DNA from: Psychrobacillus glaciei
GTDB taxonomy: Bacteria > Bacillota > Bacilli > Bacillales_A > Planococcaceae
Assembly (NCBI RefSeq): GCF_008973485.1
Contig: NZ_CP031223.1
Location: 1,426,001 to 1,490,000 of the forward strand
DNA length: 64,000 bases
Direction: 5' to 3'
Position 1 is the first letter of the stretch; each line of letters starts with the position of its first letter. Below the pieces are notes generated by a model. The model was not told the DNA's origin. It saw nothing but the letters and a program-made list of their open reading frames with translations, and did no database searches. The position numbers and the translations under genes were made by a program. This document shows, in pieces, positions 47,349 to 56,883 of this stretch.

Positions 47349-49205
47349 ATGTCTTCTACATCTTTTTCTTCTATACGATCCCAATCGACACAAGCTATTA
47401 CATCAAATACTCAAGTATCCATGAAAGAAGGACAAGTTGTTCACGGAACCATTAAAAAGTTGTTTCCAAACCAAACGGCAGAAGTACAGATTGGAAATCA
47501 AAAGGTAATTGCAAAACTTGAAACTCCACTAAAAGCGGGAGATGCTCATTTTTTTCAAGTGACCAAATCAGAGCCTGAACTGCAATTAAAAGTAGTATCA
47601 GGACCTTTGACCCAAGGAAACTCATTGGCTCAACAAGCGCAGCAACTTTTGCAAGTGATGAATTTAACTAAAACTACAGAAATGCAAGCAGTCGTTCAAT
47701 TTTATCTGAAAGAACAATTACCAATTTCAAAAGACTTATTACTCCAAGTTGAACAATTATTAAAGCAACTTCCTTCAAACTCGACTATGAATGAAGGGTT
47801 AGAAGCAATCCGCAAGATGACGGAGTTGAAATTCCCTTTAACGCAACAAATAGTTGAATCTGTATTAAGCGGGAAGTCTACAAATGGTTTACAAACACTT
47901 ATTCAGGATTTCAAAGTTGCATTACGAGAGGATATTTCTGTTTCTTCCAGTATAAAAAACAATATACTTCAGACTTTGCAAAAAATAGCAGAGCCATTTG
48001 GAGAGCCTGTTGCAGGAGCGTTGATAGGAAAACTAATAGAAAATTTACAAAATCCACAAATAAGCATGGGTACTAAGTTCCCTTTGCTGCAAGCGTTAAA
48101 AGAAGCAGAAGTCTTGCCAACTACAGCATCGTTGAATAACATTACTCCACAATCAATTTCGGCATCATTACCCAATTCCGCCGGGGAGATAATGACTAAG
48201 CTAAAACATGCGCCAGGCATTGAACGAAATTTAATCATTACACAACTACGAGACTGGGTAGGCACACAACCTTTGTTAACGACCGAACAAAAAGAACAAA
48301 TATTATCTTTACTAAAAGATAATGGGCAGCCAATACAAACTTCGACGGTGAATAACGCACTAGTGCAAGTATTTGCAGAGCAAAGCCAGCAAGCTATCTT
48401 CTTAAAAGATGCAAATGACCTGACCGCTAAAGAACATTTACTATCCTTACTAGGTAAAGGCGCAAACCCTGACTTAGTTAGTCAAACGCTTCAACAGGTC
48501 ATTTCGTTAAGTAAGAATAGTGCACAAACAACTTTCTCTACTTTACTACAACAATCGGAAGAACAAGTACTTAATCAGTTAGATGGAAAAGCATTTGAGC
48601 ATGCCATGAAAGAAGTATTGAAAAATCTTGGATTTAGTTACGAAGCAAAAATTAACCATCAAAATGAAGATGTAAAAAAACTAGCTGTCGAGTTAAAACC
48701 ACAGCTAGTGGAGTTAATTCAAAATCAAACTATCTCTTCTCCACTAAAAGATCATGCGAATTTACTATTAAATCGCATGAATGGCTTGCAAATGCTATCA
48801 AATGAAAATGGACCTCAGCATCAGTTGTTAATGCAAATTCCGCTAGAATTTCTGGGAAAGAAAATGGATGCTACGCTTGAATGGAATGGACGAATGAAAG
48901 AAAATGGAAAAATTGATTCAGATTTTGCGAGAATTATGTTTTATTTACAATTGGACGCTTTAAAAGAAACAGTAGTGGACATGCAAGTTCAAAACCGAGT
49001 TGTCACGATCTCCTTATACAATAATGATGCCAGCTTAAAACCAATAGCGAACGCGTTGAAAGATCCACTAAAAGAAGGGCTTTTGACAGTAGGGTATAAA
49101 CTATCTGGTGTTTTTATGAAGACCTTTGACGAGCATAAACTTTCCTCGCAATTAAACTCAAAATTACTTTCGAAAGAATCACAGGGAGTAGACATACGAA
49201 TATGA
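47349..49205 (+). CDS. ylqG: YlqG-like protein with FliK-type C-terminal domain
   Basis: The 618-residue protein has a Ser/Thr-rich start, a barrel-like segment (EGQVVHGTIKKLFPNQTAEVQIG, about 27-50), a long glutamine-rich helical middle and a C-terminal domain (about 495-610: HQLLMQIPLEFLGKKMDATLEW; VQNRVVTISLYN) resembling the C-terminal domain of the flagellar hook-length protein FliK. Paired with the FlhB-like gene that follows (4-base overlap), this looks like a FliK/FlhB-type pair outside the fla operon. The function is not established. Confidence 0.85.
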   Translation: MSSTSFSSIRSQSTQAITSNTQVSMKEGQVVHGTIKKLFPNQTAEVQIGNQKVIAKLETPLKAGDAHFFQVTKSEPELQLKVVSGPLTQGNSLAQQAQQLLQVMNLTKTTEMQAVVQFYLKEQLPISKDLLLQVEQLLKQLPSNSTMNEGLEAIRKMTELKFPLTQQIVESVLSGKSTNGLQTLIQDFKVALREDISVSSSIKNNILQTLQKIAEPFGEPVAGALIGKLIENLQNPQISMGTKFPLLQALKEAEVLPTTASLNNITPQSISASLPNSAGEIMTKLKHAPGIERNLIITQLRDWVGTQPLLTTEQKEQILSLLKDNGQPIQTSTVNNALVQVFAEQSQQAIFLKDANDLTAKEHLLSLLGKGANPDLVSQTLQQVISLSKNSAQTTFSTLLQQSEEQVLNQLDGKAFEHAMKEVLKNLGFSYEAKINHQNEDVKKLAVELKPQLVELIQNQTISSPLKDHANLLLNRMNGLQMLSNENGPQHQLLMQIPLEFLGKKMDATLEWNGRMKENGKIDSDFARIMFYLQLDALKETVVDMQVQNRVVTISLYNNDASLKPIANALKDPLKEGLLTVGYKLSGVFMKTFDEHKLSSQLNSKLLSKESQGVDIRI

Positions 49206-49504
49206 CAGATGAAAAACATGCACGAAAAGAAGCGGTTGCTTTAAGTTATAAACCAGGTATTATACAAGCACCAACGGTTGTAGCGAAAGGGAAAGGGAAA
49301 ATAGCTGAAAATATTTTACTCAAGGCAAAAGAGCATAATGTGCCGATTCAAGAGGATCCAAGTTTAGTAGAACTTCTGGGGCAATTGGATATTAATCAAT
49401 CTATTCCGGAAGAGTTGTATCAGGCGGTAGCTGAGGTGTTTTCATTCGTTTATAAATTGGATAAAGAAAAAAGTAAAAACACCACTTCTGTTGATTTGGA
49501 CTAA
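49202..49504 (+). CDS. flhX: FlhB C-terminal-domain-like protein (FlhX/YlqH)
   Basis: The 100-residue protein equals the cytoplasmic substrate-switch domain of FlhB without the membrane part: ALSYKPGIIQAPTVVAKGKGKIAENI, then AKEHNVPIQEDPSLVELLGQLDINQSIPEELYQAVAEVFSFVY. The NPTH autocleavage motif of true FlhB is replaced by APTVVAK. Its stop codon lies within a solo IS end starting at 49497 (GTT GAT TTG GAC TAA), so the last two or three residues come from the element and the native C-terminus has been altered. Confidence 0.9.
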   Translation: MTDEKHARKEAVALSYKPGIIQAPTVVAKGKGKIAENILLKAKEHNVPIQEDPSLVELLGQLDINQSIPEELYQAVAEVFSFVYKLDKEKSKNTTSVDLD

Positions 49505-49537
49505 CCTAAAATAGTGAGACAATATAAAACACTTGTA
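49497..49537 (+). repeat. Solo terminal repeat of the IS150-type element
   Basis: From TGGACTAACC at 49497, the next 41 bases match the left end of the IS at 52452 almost base for base (one clear difference, TAGTGAG for TACTGAG) until they diverge after AAAACAC. There is no transposase and no partner end nearby. It is a leftover of a deleted copy. Confidence 0.85.
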
Positions 49538-49574
49538 GGAAAAACGTAAAATTCTCCATTTGCTCTTGTACGAT

Positions 49575-49730
49575 TTCGGTTCGGTTTGAACGAAATGATC
49601 ACCACTTCATTACCGTTGATTTATTGAGGATATTTGTCCGTCGCTTACGTACAATGTTCAAGAGAAAAATGCTTTTTTGTAAAATGAGAGAATAGCTAAC
49701 GTTCTATGGAGGTTGCAAGTTTCCGAAGAT
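49575..49730 (+). repeat. Structured dispersed element, degenerate copy 4
   Basis: On the plus strand, CATTACCG, GAGGATATTTGTCCGTCGCT and ATGAGAGAATAGCTAACGTTC occur in the order and spacing of the blocks in copies 2 and 3 (CGGTAAT, GCGGATGTTTGTCTGTCGCC, ATGAGAGATGAGATACTTTC). The core hairpin is eroded. Confidence 0.45.
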
Positions 49731-49757
49731 CCAATTTCGGGACCTCTATACTTTTTT
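49706..49757 (+). terminator. Terminator-type hairpin in flhX-sucC gap
   Basis: ATGGAGGT (49706-49713) pairs with ACCTCTAT (49742-49749, one G-T pair), with inner TTCCGAA/TTTCGGG pairing, and T6 follows at 49752-49757. It would end rnhB-ylqG-flhX transcription. Confidence 0.65.
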
Positions 49758-49784
49758 ATAATGCATTCCTTGCTTATTTATGAA

Positions 49785-50070
49785 AAGAAATGCTAGTCGT
49801 ATGGAGGTGCTGTGTAAGAAAGTGACACTTGCTTTTAAATCGAGAAGGCGGAAACACTTTAGAGAAGGGCTAAGCAGCCAAAATTTCATCTTTGGATGCT
49901 TTTGTATGAATAGGAAAGTGGCTATTCTTTGATTCCCAAAAGCTATGACACTTCGCTTTTTTGTGTCTTTGGAGAGCGACGGACGAACGACTACCACACA
50001 ATTACCGAAAAAAAATGTGGAGGGTTGCGACTAAGTCACATCCCTCCACATCCAGAAATCTCGGTAATAG
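49785..50070 (-). repeat. Structured dispersed element, copy 3
   Basis: Core hairpin ATGTGGAGGG (50015-50024) with CCCTCCACAT (50042-50051) encloses GCGACTAAGTCA. It sits inside a perfect outer arm ATTACCGA (50001-50008) with TCGGTAAT (50061-50068). Further along the minus strand come GTTCGTCCGTCGCTCTCC, a GACAC-AAAAAAGCGAA-GTGTC hairpin and AATAGCCACTTTCCTATTC, aligned with copy 2. Confidence 0.7.
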
Positions 50071-50263
50071 TGTAATGATCGTTTAGTCCAAATCAACCCA
50101 AAAGAGACTATATACCTAGTAACTAGTGTCTTATCACCAATTTAACTAGTAATTTACTAGATACTTTTGGTTAAATAATACATATGTAAAAACACAAGTT
50201 CAAACTCTTTATTTCGACAAGGTATCCGAATATTCGCAGTTTAATAGAAATACTGTACTTTTG

Positions 50264-50292
50264 TAGACAAGATGTGACTGTTTTATTACAAT
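50264..50292 (+). promoter_or_regulatory. Sigma-A promoter of sucCD
   Basis: TAGACA (50264-50269), 17 bases, TACAAT (50287-50292), about 48 bases before the sucC ATG. Confidence 0.75.
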
Positions 50293-50340
50293 GGGGTAGG
50301 TAGTAAATTACTGGACATAAGTTTGATTGGAGGATGTAAA

Positions 50341-51501
50341 ATGAATATCCATGAATATCAAGGTAAACAACTCCTCAGACAATATGGCGTAGCAGTTTCT
50401 AACGGGATTGTAGCTTTCTCACCTGAAGAGGCAGTTAAAGCAGCGAAAGAGTTAGGCTCAAGCGTTATTGTTGTTAAAGCACAAATTCACGCAGGTGGTC
50501 GTGGTAAAGCTGGTGGGGTAAAAATCGCGAAAAATTTAGATGAAGTACGTGAATACGCGAAGGAACTATTAGGAAAAGTGTTAGTTACACACCAAACTGG
50601 TCCTGAAGGTAAAGAAATTAAACGTTTACTGATCGAAGAAGGTAGCGATATCAAGAAGGAATATTATGTAGGTTTAGTATTAGACCGTGCAACTTCTCGT
50701 GTAACTTTAATGGGCTCTGAAGAGGGCGGTATGGATATCGAAGAAGTAGCAGCAAATAATCCTGAGAAATTATTCTACGAAGAAATCGATCCAGTTGTAG
50801 GCTTAACAGGCTTCCAAGCTCGTCGTATGGCTTTTAAAATGAATATACCAGCTAAACTTGTAAACAAAGCAGCTAAGTTCATGCTTGGTTTATATCAAGT
50901 TTATAAAGAAAAAGATGCTTCTATTGTTGAAATTAATCCGTTAGTAGTTACTAACGATGACAACGTATTAGCACTTGATGCAAAATTCAACTTCGATGCA
51001 AATGCTTTATATCGTCATGCTGATATTCTTGAAATGCGTGATTATGATGAAGAAGATGCAAAAGAAATCGAAGCTTCTAAATATGACTTAAGCTATATTT
51101 CTTTAGATGGAAATATCGGTTGTATGGTTAATGGAGCAGGACTAGCTATGGCAACAATGGATACGATTAGCTATTACGGCGGTTCACCCGCAAACTTCCT
51201 TGACGTTGGGGGCGGTGCTACAGCTGAAAAAGTAACGGAAGCATTCAAAATCATTCTTTCAGATGTAAACGTAAAAGGTATTTTCGTTAATATCTTTGGT
51301 GGTATCATGAAATGTGACGTAATCGCAGAAGGTGTTATTATTGCTGCGAAAGAAGTTGGTCTTGCTGTGCCGTTAGTAGTACGTTTAGAAGGTACGAATG
51401 TTGACTTAGGTAAAAAATTATTAAATGAATCTGGCTTAAATATTATTGCTGCTGACTCTATGGCAGACGGTGCTCAAAAAATCGTTAATCTTGTAGGATA
51501 A
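50341..51501 (+). CDS. sucC: Succinyl-CoA synthetase, beta subunit
   Basis: ADP-forming succinate-CoA ligase subunit of the TCA cycle. The 386 residues begin [17 protein letters not shown] (ATP-grasp fold), with [25 protein letters not shown] and the C-terminal CoA-ligase half with [13 protein letters not shown] and [13 protein letters not shown] 41 is at 50341 with GGAGG 7 bases upstream; the longer frame from 50323 includes that site. Confidence 0.97.
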   Translation: MNIHEYQGKQLLRQYGVAVSNGIVAFSPEEAVKAAKELGSSVIVVKAQIHAGGRGKAGGVKIAKNLDEVREYAKELLGKVLVTHQTGPEGKEIKRLLIEEGSDIKKEYYVGLVLDRATSRVTLMGSEEGGMDIEEVAANNPEKLFYEEIDPVVGLTGFQARRMAFKMNIPAKLVNKAAKFMLGLYQVYKEKDASIVEINPLVVTNDDNVLALDAKFNFDANALYRHADILEMRDYDEEDAKEIEASKYDLSYISLDGNIGCMVNGAGLAMATMDTISYYGGSPANFLDVGGGATAEKVTEAFKIILSDVNVKGIFVNIFGGIMKCDVIAEGVIIAAKEVGLAVPLVVRLEGTNVDLGKKLLNESGLNIIAADSMADGAQKIVNLVG

Positions 51502-51519
51502 GAAAGGCAGGGACATAAA

Positions 51520-52422
51520 ATGGGCGTATATATTAATAAGGATACGAAAGTAATCGTTCAAGGAATTACGGGCTCAACTGCTCTTTTCCATACAAAACAA
51601 ATGCTTGAATATGGTACTAAGATCGTTGCTGGGGTTACACCTGGTAAAGGTGGTACTGAAGTTGAAGGCGTACCAGTTTTTAATACAGTAGAAGACGCTG
51701 TAAAAGCAACTGGCGCAAACGTTTCTGTCATCTATGTACCAGCTCCTTTTGCTGCTGATGCAATTATGGAAGCGGTAGATGCTGAACTAGATATGACAAT
51801 CTGTATAACAGAACATATCCCAGTACTAGACATGGTTAACGTGAAACGTTACATGGAAGGTAAGAAAACTCGTTTAGTTGGACCAAACTGCCCAGGTGTT
51901 ATTACTGCAGATGAATGTAAAATTGGTATTATGCCAGGATATATTCATACAAAAGGTCATGTAGGTGTTGTATCCCGTTCTGGTACATTGACTTATGAAG
52001 CTGTTCATCAGTTAACGCAAGCTGGTATTGGACAAACAACTGCTGTAGGTATTGGTGGAGATCCAGTAAATGGAACTAACTTTATCGATGCTTTAACTGC
52101 ATTCAATGCAGATGAAGAAACATACGCAGTTGTTATGATTGGTGAAATTGGTGGTACTGCTGAAGAAGAAGCAGCGGCATGGATCAAAGCTAATATGACA
52201 AAACCTGTAATTGGATTCATCGGTGGTCAAACAGCTCCAGAAGGAAAACGTATGGGTCACGCTGGTGCAATTATCTCAGGTGGTCAAGGTACTGCTGAAG
52301 GTAAAATTAAAGCAATGAAAGAAGCAGGAATGAAAGTTGCTGCTACACCATCTGTAATCGGTGAAACTTTAATTGAAGCAATTAAAGAAGCAGGTCTTTA
52401 CGACGCTTGTAAAACACATTAA
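51520..52422 (+). CDS. sucD: Succinyl-CoA synthetase, alpha subunit
   Basis: Carries the phosphohistidine of succinyl-CoA synthetase. The 300 residues have [17 protein letters not shown] (CoA site), [20 protein letters not shown] and the active His in [17 protein letters not shown]. It follows sucC by 18 bases. Its terminator, which begins 4 bases after the stop, is split by an IS element. Confidence 0.97.
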   Translation: MGVYINKDTKVIVQGITGSTALFHTKQMLEYGTKIVAGVTPGKGGTEVEGVPVFNTVEDAVKATGANVSVIYVPAPFAADAIMEAVDAELDMTICITEHIPVLDMVNVKRYMEGKKTRLVGPNCPGVITADECKIGIMPGYIHTKGHVGVVSRSGTLTYEAVHQLTQAGIGQTTAVGIGGDPVNGTNFIDALTAFNADEETYAVVMIGEIGGTAEEEAAAWIKANMTKPVIGFIGGQTAPEGKRMGHAGAIISGGQGTAEGKIKAMKEAGMKVAATPSVIGETLIEAIKEAGLYDACKTH

Positions 52423-52538
52423 TATAAAGGTACGGCTCACTGATAGGTGATTGGACTAACCTAAAATACTGAGACAATATAAAACACCTTCGGTAATGGT
52501 ACACTTAAAACAAGTACTTAAATCGGAGGTGTTTTTGC

Positions 52539-52856
52539 ATGGGCAAAAACGTGTATACAAGCGAGATTAAATGGGCAGTCGTCAAAGAAAAAATGAGTGG
52601 TAAACTAACAACGAAAGAAATTATGGAGAAATACGGAATTAAGAATAAATCTCAAGTTGAGACATGGATGAGATGGTATAGAGCGAATGAAATTCATCGT
52701 TTTGACCAACCGATTGGGAAACAATATACGTTTGGGCATGGGCCTGATTTTAAAAGTGAAGAAGAGAAGAAAGATACGCAGATGAACCATTTAAAAATGG
52801 AGAATGAGATTCTAAAAAAGTATTTGGAAATGATAAAGGAGTTGAAAAACACATAG
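52539..52856 (+). CDS. IS150-type transposase OrfA
   Basis: The 105-residue first frame binds the IS ends and has a helix-turn-helix (LTTKEIMEKYGIKNKSQVETWMRWY) and a C-terminal leucine-zipper-like stretch (MNHLKMENEILKKYLEMIKEL). A GGAGG site at 52525-52529 precedes the ATG. Ribosomes that slip at A AAA AAG (52814-52820) enter the orfB frame and make the OrfAB transposase; the -1 frame is open from there to orfB. Confidence 0.93.
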   Translation: MGKNVYTSEIKWAVVKEKMSGKLTTKEIMEKYGIKNKSQVETWMRWYRANEIHRFDQPIGKQYTFGHGPDFKSEEEKKDTQMNHLKMENEILKKYLEMIKELKNT

Positions 52857-52867
52857 TTCTTCAAATC

Positions 52868-53704
52868 GTGGAAAAGTTCCGGAAAAACTATACAGTAAGT
52901 GTCATTTTATCAGCCTTAGAAATACCACGTTCCAGCTTTTATCGTTGGTTAGCTGAAGGTGTTGAGAAGATTTTAACCTTAGCAGAAGAAGCAATCATCG
53001 AACTATGCAAGAAAACGAAATACCGCAATGGTCATCGTAAAATAAAGGCGTTATTGAAAAGAGATTATGGAATTAAATTAGACCGCAATACCGTTCAGAA
53101 AACCATGCAAAAGTTTCATCTTCAATGCAAAGTAAAGCAAAAAAGAAAATGGAAATCTCAAGGTGAGTCAGTAGTAATTGCCCCAAATGTATTGAATCGT
53201 AACTTTATAGCTAGTAAACCGAACGAAAAATGGGTAACGGATATTACGTATATTCAATATGGTAGCGTCACATTATATCTTTCGACGATCATGGATTTAT
53301 ATAACAATGAAATTGTCACTTATAAGCTTTATAATCACCAACAGACTCCGTTAGTCATGGATACGTTGCGTGAAGCGTTAATAGCTCGCGGAAACCCCCA
53401 AGGAGTTATTGTTCATTCTGATCAAGGAAGTGTCTATACATCGTATGCTTATCAAAATGCCTTGAAGGAAAACCATTTAGTTAGCAGTATGTCCAGACGT
53501 GGAAACTGTTGGGATAATGCAGTAATTGAGTCCTTTCATTCTAGTTTAAAAACAGAAGAGTTTAGCCTAGCCAAGTTTAATTCATTAAGTAATGTCAGTG
53601 TTGTGCAAAGAATTGACGAGTATATTCATCATTACAATGAAGAACGGATCCAAGAAAAATTAGGCTACCTTACGCCAAAAGAATTTGGCATTGCGGCAGC
53701 CTAA
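52868..53704 (+). CDS. IS150-type transposase OrfB, DDE integrase domain
   Basis: The 278 residues (counted from GTG) have an HTH_21 segment (about 28-85) and an rve integrase core with all three acids: WVTDITYI (D), VIHSDQGSVYTS (D) and DNAVIESFHSSLKTE (E). The end YNEERIQEKLGYLTPKEF is the usual IS3 signature. It lies in the -1 frame of orfA and is probably expressed mainly as the OrfAB fusion by frameshifting. Confidence 0.95.
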   Translation: MEKFRKNYTVSVILSALEIPRSSFYRWLAEGVEKILTLAEEAIIELCKKTKYRNGHRKIKALLKRDYGIKLDRNTVQKTMQKFHLQCKVKQKRKWKSQGESVVIAPNVLNRNFIASKPNEKWVTDITYIQYGSVTLYLSTIMDLYNNEIVTYKLYNHQQTPLVMDTLREALIARGNPQGVIVHSDQGSVYTSYAYQNALKENHLVSSMSRRGNCWDNAVIESFHSSLKTEEFSLAKFNSLSNVSVVQRIDEYIHHYNEERIQEKLGYLTPKEFGIAAA

Positions 53705-53780
53705 AAAGGTGTTTTATATGTGTCTCATATCGCTAGGTCAGTTCAGATGCCGTACCTTTTTTTAAAATAGGAGGGAAGTA

Positions 53781-54686
53781 ATGAATCATACAGATGAACG
53801 ATGGATGAACCGTTTTCTAGCCTTGCACTATGTATTTCCAGTTCCTTTAAACAAAATCGAACCGCTAATTGAGTTTGATCCCACCTTATTCCGATTAGCA
53901 AAAATGCAAACGAATAAACTTTCAGAGATTCTAAAGATTTCACAAAAACGTGCAATACAACTGAAAGAAATGTATCTGAAATTTGTAGAAACCCCATTTC
54001 TACAAATCTATGAAAAACATCAAATAACCCCAATTATATATACCAATCCCAATTATCCATTAAGTTTAAAAAATCTCTATGATCCACCTGCAGTCCTATA
54101 TGTTAAAGGCGATATTAGTCTTTTAAATGTGGCAAAAAAAATAGCAATAATCGGGTCCAGAGATGCTACGGAGTACTCTGAAAATAGTATAAAATTGATA
54201 TTACCTCCATTGATAGAACAAAATTTCGTTATCGTAAGTGGTCTTGCAAAAGGAGCGGATACGATGGCACATGAAATCACTATCCAACTCGGAGGGAAAA
54301 CAATTGCCGTACTAGGTACGGGGTTATTCCATACTTATCCAAAAGAAAATGAAGGATTAGCAGAAAGAATGTCGAAAAATCATTTATTAGTGACAGAATA
54401 TCCTCCTTATATAACACCTAAAAAGTGGAACTTTCCAATGAGAAATCGGATAATCAGTGGGTTATCACAAGGAGTTGTTATTACAGAAGCAAAAGAGAAG
54501 AGTGGAACAGTTTCTACAATGGAACATGCTTTGGAAAATGGAAAAGAAATATTCGCTATTCCAGGCGCAATAGATTCACCACTATCTGCAGGACCACATT
54601 TGCTTATTTTAGAAGGAGCAAAGCCTATTTGGAACGGATATCAAATTCTTGAAGAATTATGTGATAATGAACAAATAAACAATTAA
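53781..54686 (+). CDS. dprA: DNA processing protein DprA
   Basis: Binds incoming single-stranded DNA and loads RecA in natural transformation. The 301 residues have an N-terminal helical domain and the Rossmann-like DprA core: IAIIGSRDATEYS, VSGLAKGADTMAHE, TIAVLGTGLFHTYP and FPMRNRIISGLSQGVVITEA, ending EIFAIPGAIDSPLSAGPHLLI. The C-terminal winged helix found in some homologues is absent. AGGAGGG precedes the ATG. It now lies just downstream of the IS and the restored right arm of the sucCD terminator. Confidence 0.96.
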   Translation: MNHTDERWMNRFLALHYVFPVPLNKIEPLIEFDPTLFRLAKMQTNKLSEILKISQKRAIQLKEMYLKFVETPFLQIYEKHQITPIIYTNPNYPLSLKNLYDPPAVLYVKGDISLLNVAKKIAIIGSRDATEYSENSIKLILPPLIEQNFVIVSGLAKGADTMAHEITIQLGGKTIAVLGTGLFHTYPKENEGLAERMSKNHLLVTEYPPYITPKKWNFPMRNRIISGLSQGVVITEAKEKSGTVSTMEHALENGKEIFAIPGAIDSPLSAGPHLLILEGAKPIWNGYQILEELCDNEQINN

Positions 54687-54789
54687 ATAAATGAAAAGCC
54701 TTGCATTTATAAGGAATCTGGTATACATTTTGCAACAGGTATTTGTTTTGTAGCTTAAAGCGAGTTACCTTCTATAAGGAGGCACATTT

Positions 54790-56865
54790 ATGTCGGATTA
54801 TTTAGTAATAGTGGAATCGCCAGCAAAGGCAAAGACAATTGAACGGTATTTAGGAAAAAAATATAAAGTAAAGGCATCCATCGGTCATGTAATCGATTTA
54901 CCAAGAAGTAAAATGGGTGTAGATGTTGAAAATGACTATGAACCAAAATATATTACTATACGAGGAAAAGGCCCTGTATTACAAGATTTAAAAAAAGCTG
55001 CTAAAAAAGTGAAGAAAGTCTATCTCGCAGCTGACCCTGACAGAGAAGGGGAAGCAATTGCGTGGCATTTAGCTCAAGCATTAAACGTAGACATCGAATC
55101 GGATTGTCGTGTTGTATTTAACGAAATTACAAAAGATGCAATATTAGAATCTTTTAAACACCCAAGGCCTATTGATATGGATTTAGTAGATGCTCAGCAA
55201 GCTAGAAGAATATTAGACCGACTTGTTGGATATAACATAAGTCCTATTTTATGGAAAAAAGTAAAGAAAGGTCTTTCGGCAGGTAGAGTTCAATCTGTAG
55301 CTTTACGTTTAATTATCGATCGTGAAAATGAAATAACTAATTTTATACCGGAAGAATATTGGACAATTGAAGGGCAATTTGAAAAAGGCAAAAAGTCCTT
55401 TGATGCACTATACTACGGTTCTGAAAAAGTAAAAGTAAAACTTACGAACGAAAAAGAGGTTAAAGAAGTATTAGACGGTATGAAAGGTAAAAAGTTTGAA
55501 GTGACCAATGTGGTAAAAAAAGAGAGAAAAAGAAACCCTGCGGCATCCTTCACAACTTCTTCTCTTCAACAAGAGGCAGCAAGAAAGCTAAATTATAGAG
55601 CAAGAAAAACAATGATGCTCGCTCAACAATTATATGAAGGTATCGACTTAGGGAAAAAAGAAGGAACTGTTGGTCTAATAACTTATATGAGGACAGATTC
55701 TACAAGGATTTCGGATACCGCAAAAGCTGAAGCTCATGCGTTTATTCAAAATGAATATGGCAGCGAATACATTACATCAAGAAATGCCGAGAAACAATCT
55801 AAAAAAGCACAAGATGCACATGAAGCGGTTAGACCAACAAGTGTTTTAAGAACACCAGATCAAGTAAAAGCGATTCTATCTAAAGATCAGTACCGTTTAT
55901 ACAAATTGATTTGGGAGCGTTTCATCGCGAGTCAAATGGAATCTGCAATACTAGATACTGTTGCGGTAGATATGAAAAATGGAGATGCGGTGTTCCGTGC
56001 AAACGGTTCACAAGTGAAATTTCCGGGATTCATGAAAGTATATGTAGAAGGTTCTGACGATCAAACCGACGATAAAGACAAATTACTACCTGTGTTAGAG
56101 GTCGGAGATATAGTGAAATCATTAGCTATCGATCCCAAACAACATTTTACACAGCCGCCACCAAGATATTCAGAGGCAAGATTAGTAAAAACGCTTGAAG
56201 AACTGGGTATTGGTAGGCCTTCTACATATGCTCCAACTCTGGATACCATTCAAAAAAGGGGCTATGTTGCTTTAGAAACAAAACGTTTTGTACCAACAGA
56301 GCTGGGAACGATTGTTCATAAACTAGTTTTAGAATTTTTTCCTAATGTATTGAATATTGAGTTTACGGCACAAATGGAAAAAGACTTAGATAGTGTAGAA
56401 GAGGGACAAGTTAAATGGGTTCAAGTAATTGACGGGTTTTATCAAGACTTTGCGAAACATGTGGAGCATGCAGATGCTGAAATGGAGAAAATCGTCATTA
56501 AAGATGAACCAACAGGAGAAGATTGTGAAAAATGCGGCTCTCCAATGGTTTATAAATTAGGACGATTTGGCAAATTTATGGCTTGTAGTAATTTCCCAGA
56601 TTGCCGGAATACGAAAGCAATTGTAAAAGAGATTGGTGTACCTTGCCCATCTTGTGGAGAAGGACAAATTGTAGAACGTAAAAGTAAAACGAAACGAATT
56701 TTTTATGGTTGTGACCGATATCCGACATGTGATTTTGTATCATGGGATAAGCCGATAAATAGACCATGTCCAAAATGTAATGATAAGTTAGTAGAAAAGA
56801 AATTGAAAAAAGGCATACAAATTCAATGTGTTTCTTGTGATTACAAAGAAGATCCACAGAGTTAA
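54790..56865 (+). CDS. topA: DNA topoisomerase I
   Basis: Type IA topoisomerase that relaxes negative supercoils. The 691 residues have a TOPRIM domain ([33 protein letters not shown]), the catalytic tyrosine in [12 protein letters not shown] at about 299, and C-terminal zinc fingers from about 578: [28 protein letters not shown] and CPKCND. Confidence 0.98.
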   Translation: MSDYLVIVESPAKAKTIERYLGKKYKVKASIGHVIDLPRSKMGVDVENDYEPKYITIRGKGPVLQDLKKAAKKVKKVYLAADPDREGEAIAWHLAQALNVDIESDCRVVFNEITKDAILESFKHPRPIDMDLVDAQQARRILDRLVGYNISPILWKKVKKGLSAGRVQSVALRLIIDRENEITNFIPEEYWTIEGQFEKGKKSFDALYYGSEKVKVKLTNEKEVKEVLDGMKGKKFEVTNVVKKERKRNPAASFTTSSLQQEAARKLNYRARKTMMLAQQLYEGIDLGKKEGTVGLITYMRTDSTRISDTAKAEAHAFIQNEYGSEYITSRNAEKQSKKAQDAHEAVRPTSVLRTPDQVKAILSKDQYRLYKLIWERFIASQMESAILDTVAVDMKNGDAVFRANGSQVKFPGFMKVYVEGSDDQTDDKDKLLPVLEVGDIVKSLAIDPKQHFTQPPPRYSEARLVKTLEELGIGRPSTYAPTLDTIQKRGYVALETKRFVPTELGTIVHKLVLEFFPNVLNIEFTAQMEKDLDSVEEGQVKWVQVIDGFYQDFAKHVEHADAEMEKIVIKDEPTGEDCEKCGSPMVYKLGRFGKFMACSNFPDCRNTKAIVKEIGVPCPSCGEGQIVERKSKTKRIFYGCDRYPTCDFVSWDKPINRPCPKCNDKLVEKKLKKGIQIQCVSCDYKEDPQS

Positions 56866-56883
56866 TAGAAATGAGGATTTAAC

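Larger units (their letters stand above)
49538..50340. other. Repeat-rich gap between flhX and sucC
   Basis: About 800 bases. It contains a degenerate plus-strand copy (49575-49730) and a clear minus-strand copy (49785-50070) of the structured element, facing each other, a terminator-type hairpin between them (49706-49757), ACTAGT-rich short palindromes at 50115-50162, and the sucC promoter. No gene is supported. Confidence 0.7.
52452..53745 (+). mobile_element. Intact IS3-family (IS150-type) insertion sequence
   Basis: The ends are TGGACTAACC at 52452 and GGTCAGTTCA ending at 53745, imperfect inverted repeats of about 40 bases that share TGAGACA and ATATAAAACACCTT. Terminal TG...CA is typical of IS3. 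A 3-base direct repeat GAT flanks it (52449-52451 and 53746-53748). It carries orfA and orfB in -1 frame with an A AAA AAG slippery site at 52814-52820. Both frames are full length, so the element looks recent and possibly active. Confidence 0.93.
52426..53764 (+). terminator. sucCD terminator split by IS insertion
   Basis: The left arm AAAGGTACGGC (52426-52436) and the right arm GCCGTACCTTT (53749-53759) with T-tail (to 53764) are perfect complements, now separated by the 1294-base IS and its duplicated GAT. Removing the IS and one GAT restores an 11-bp stem with a 15-base loop and a T8 tail. The element therefore landed in the loop of a working terminator. Confidence 0.9.

Noticed and set aside
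49746-49997. 83-codon minus-strand frame
   Set aside because: Runs along structured element copy 3; similarity with copy 2 is at the DNA and pairing level, not the protein level.
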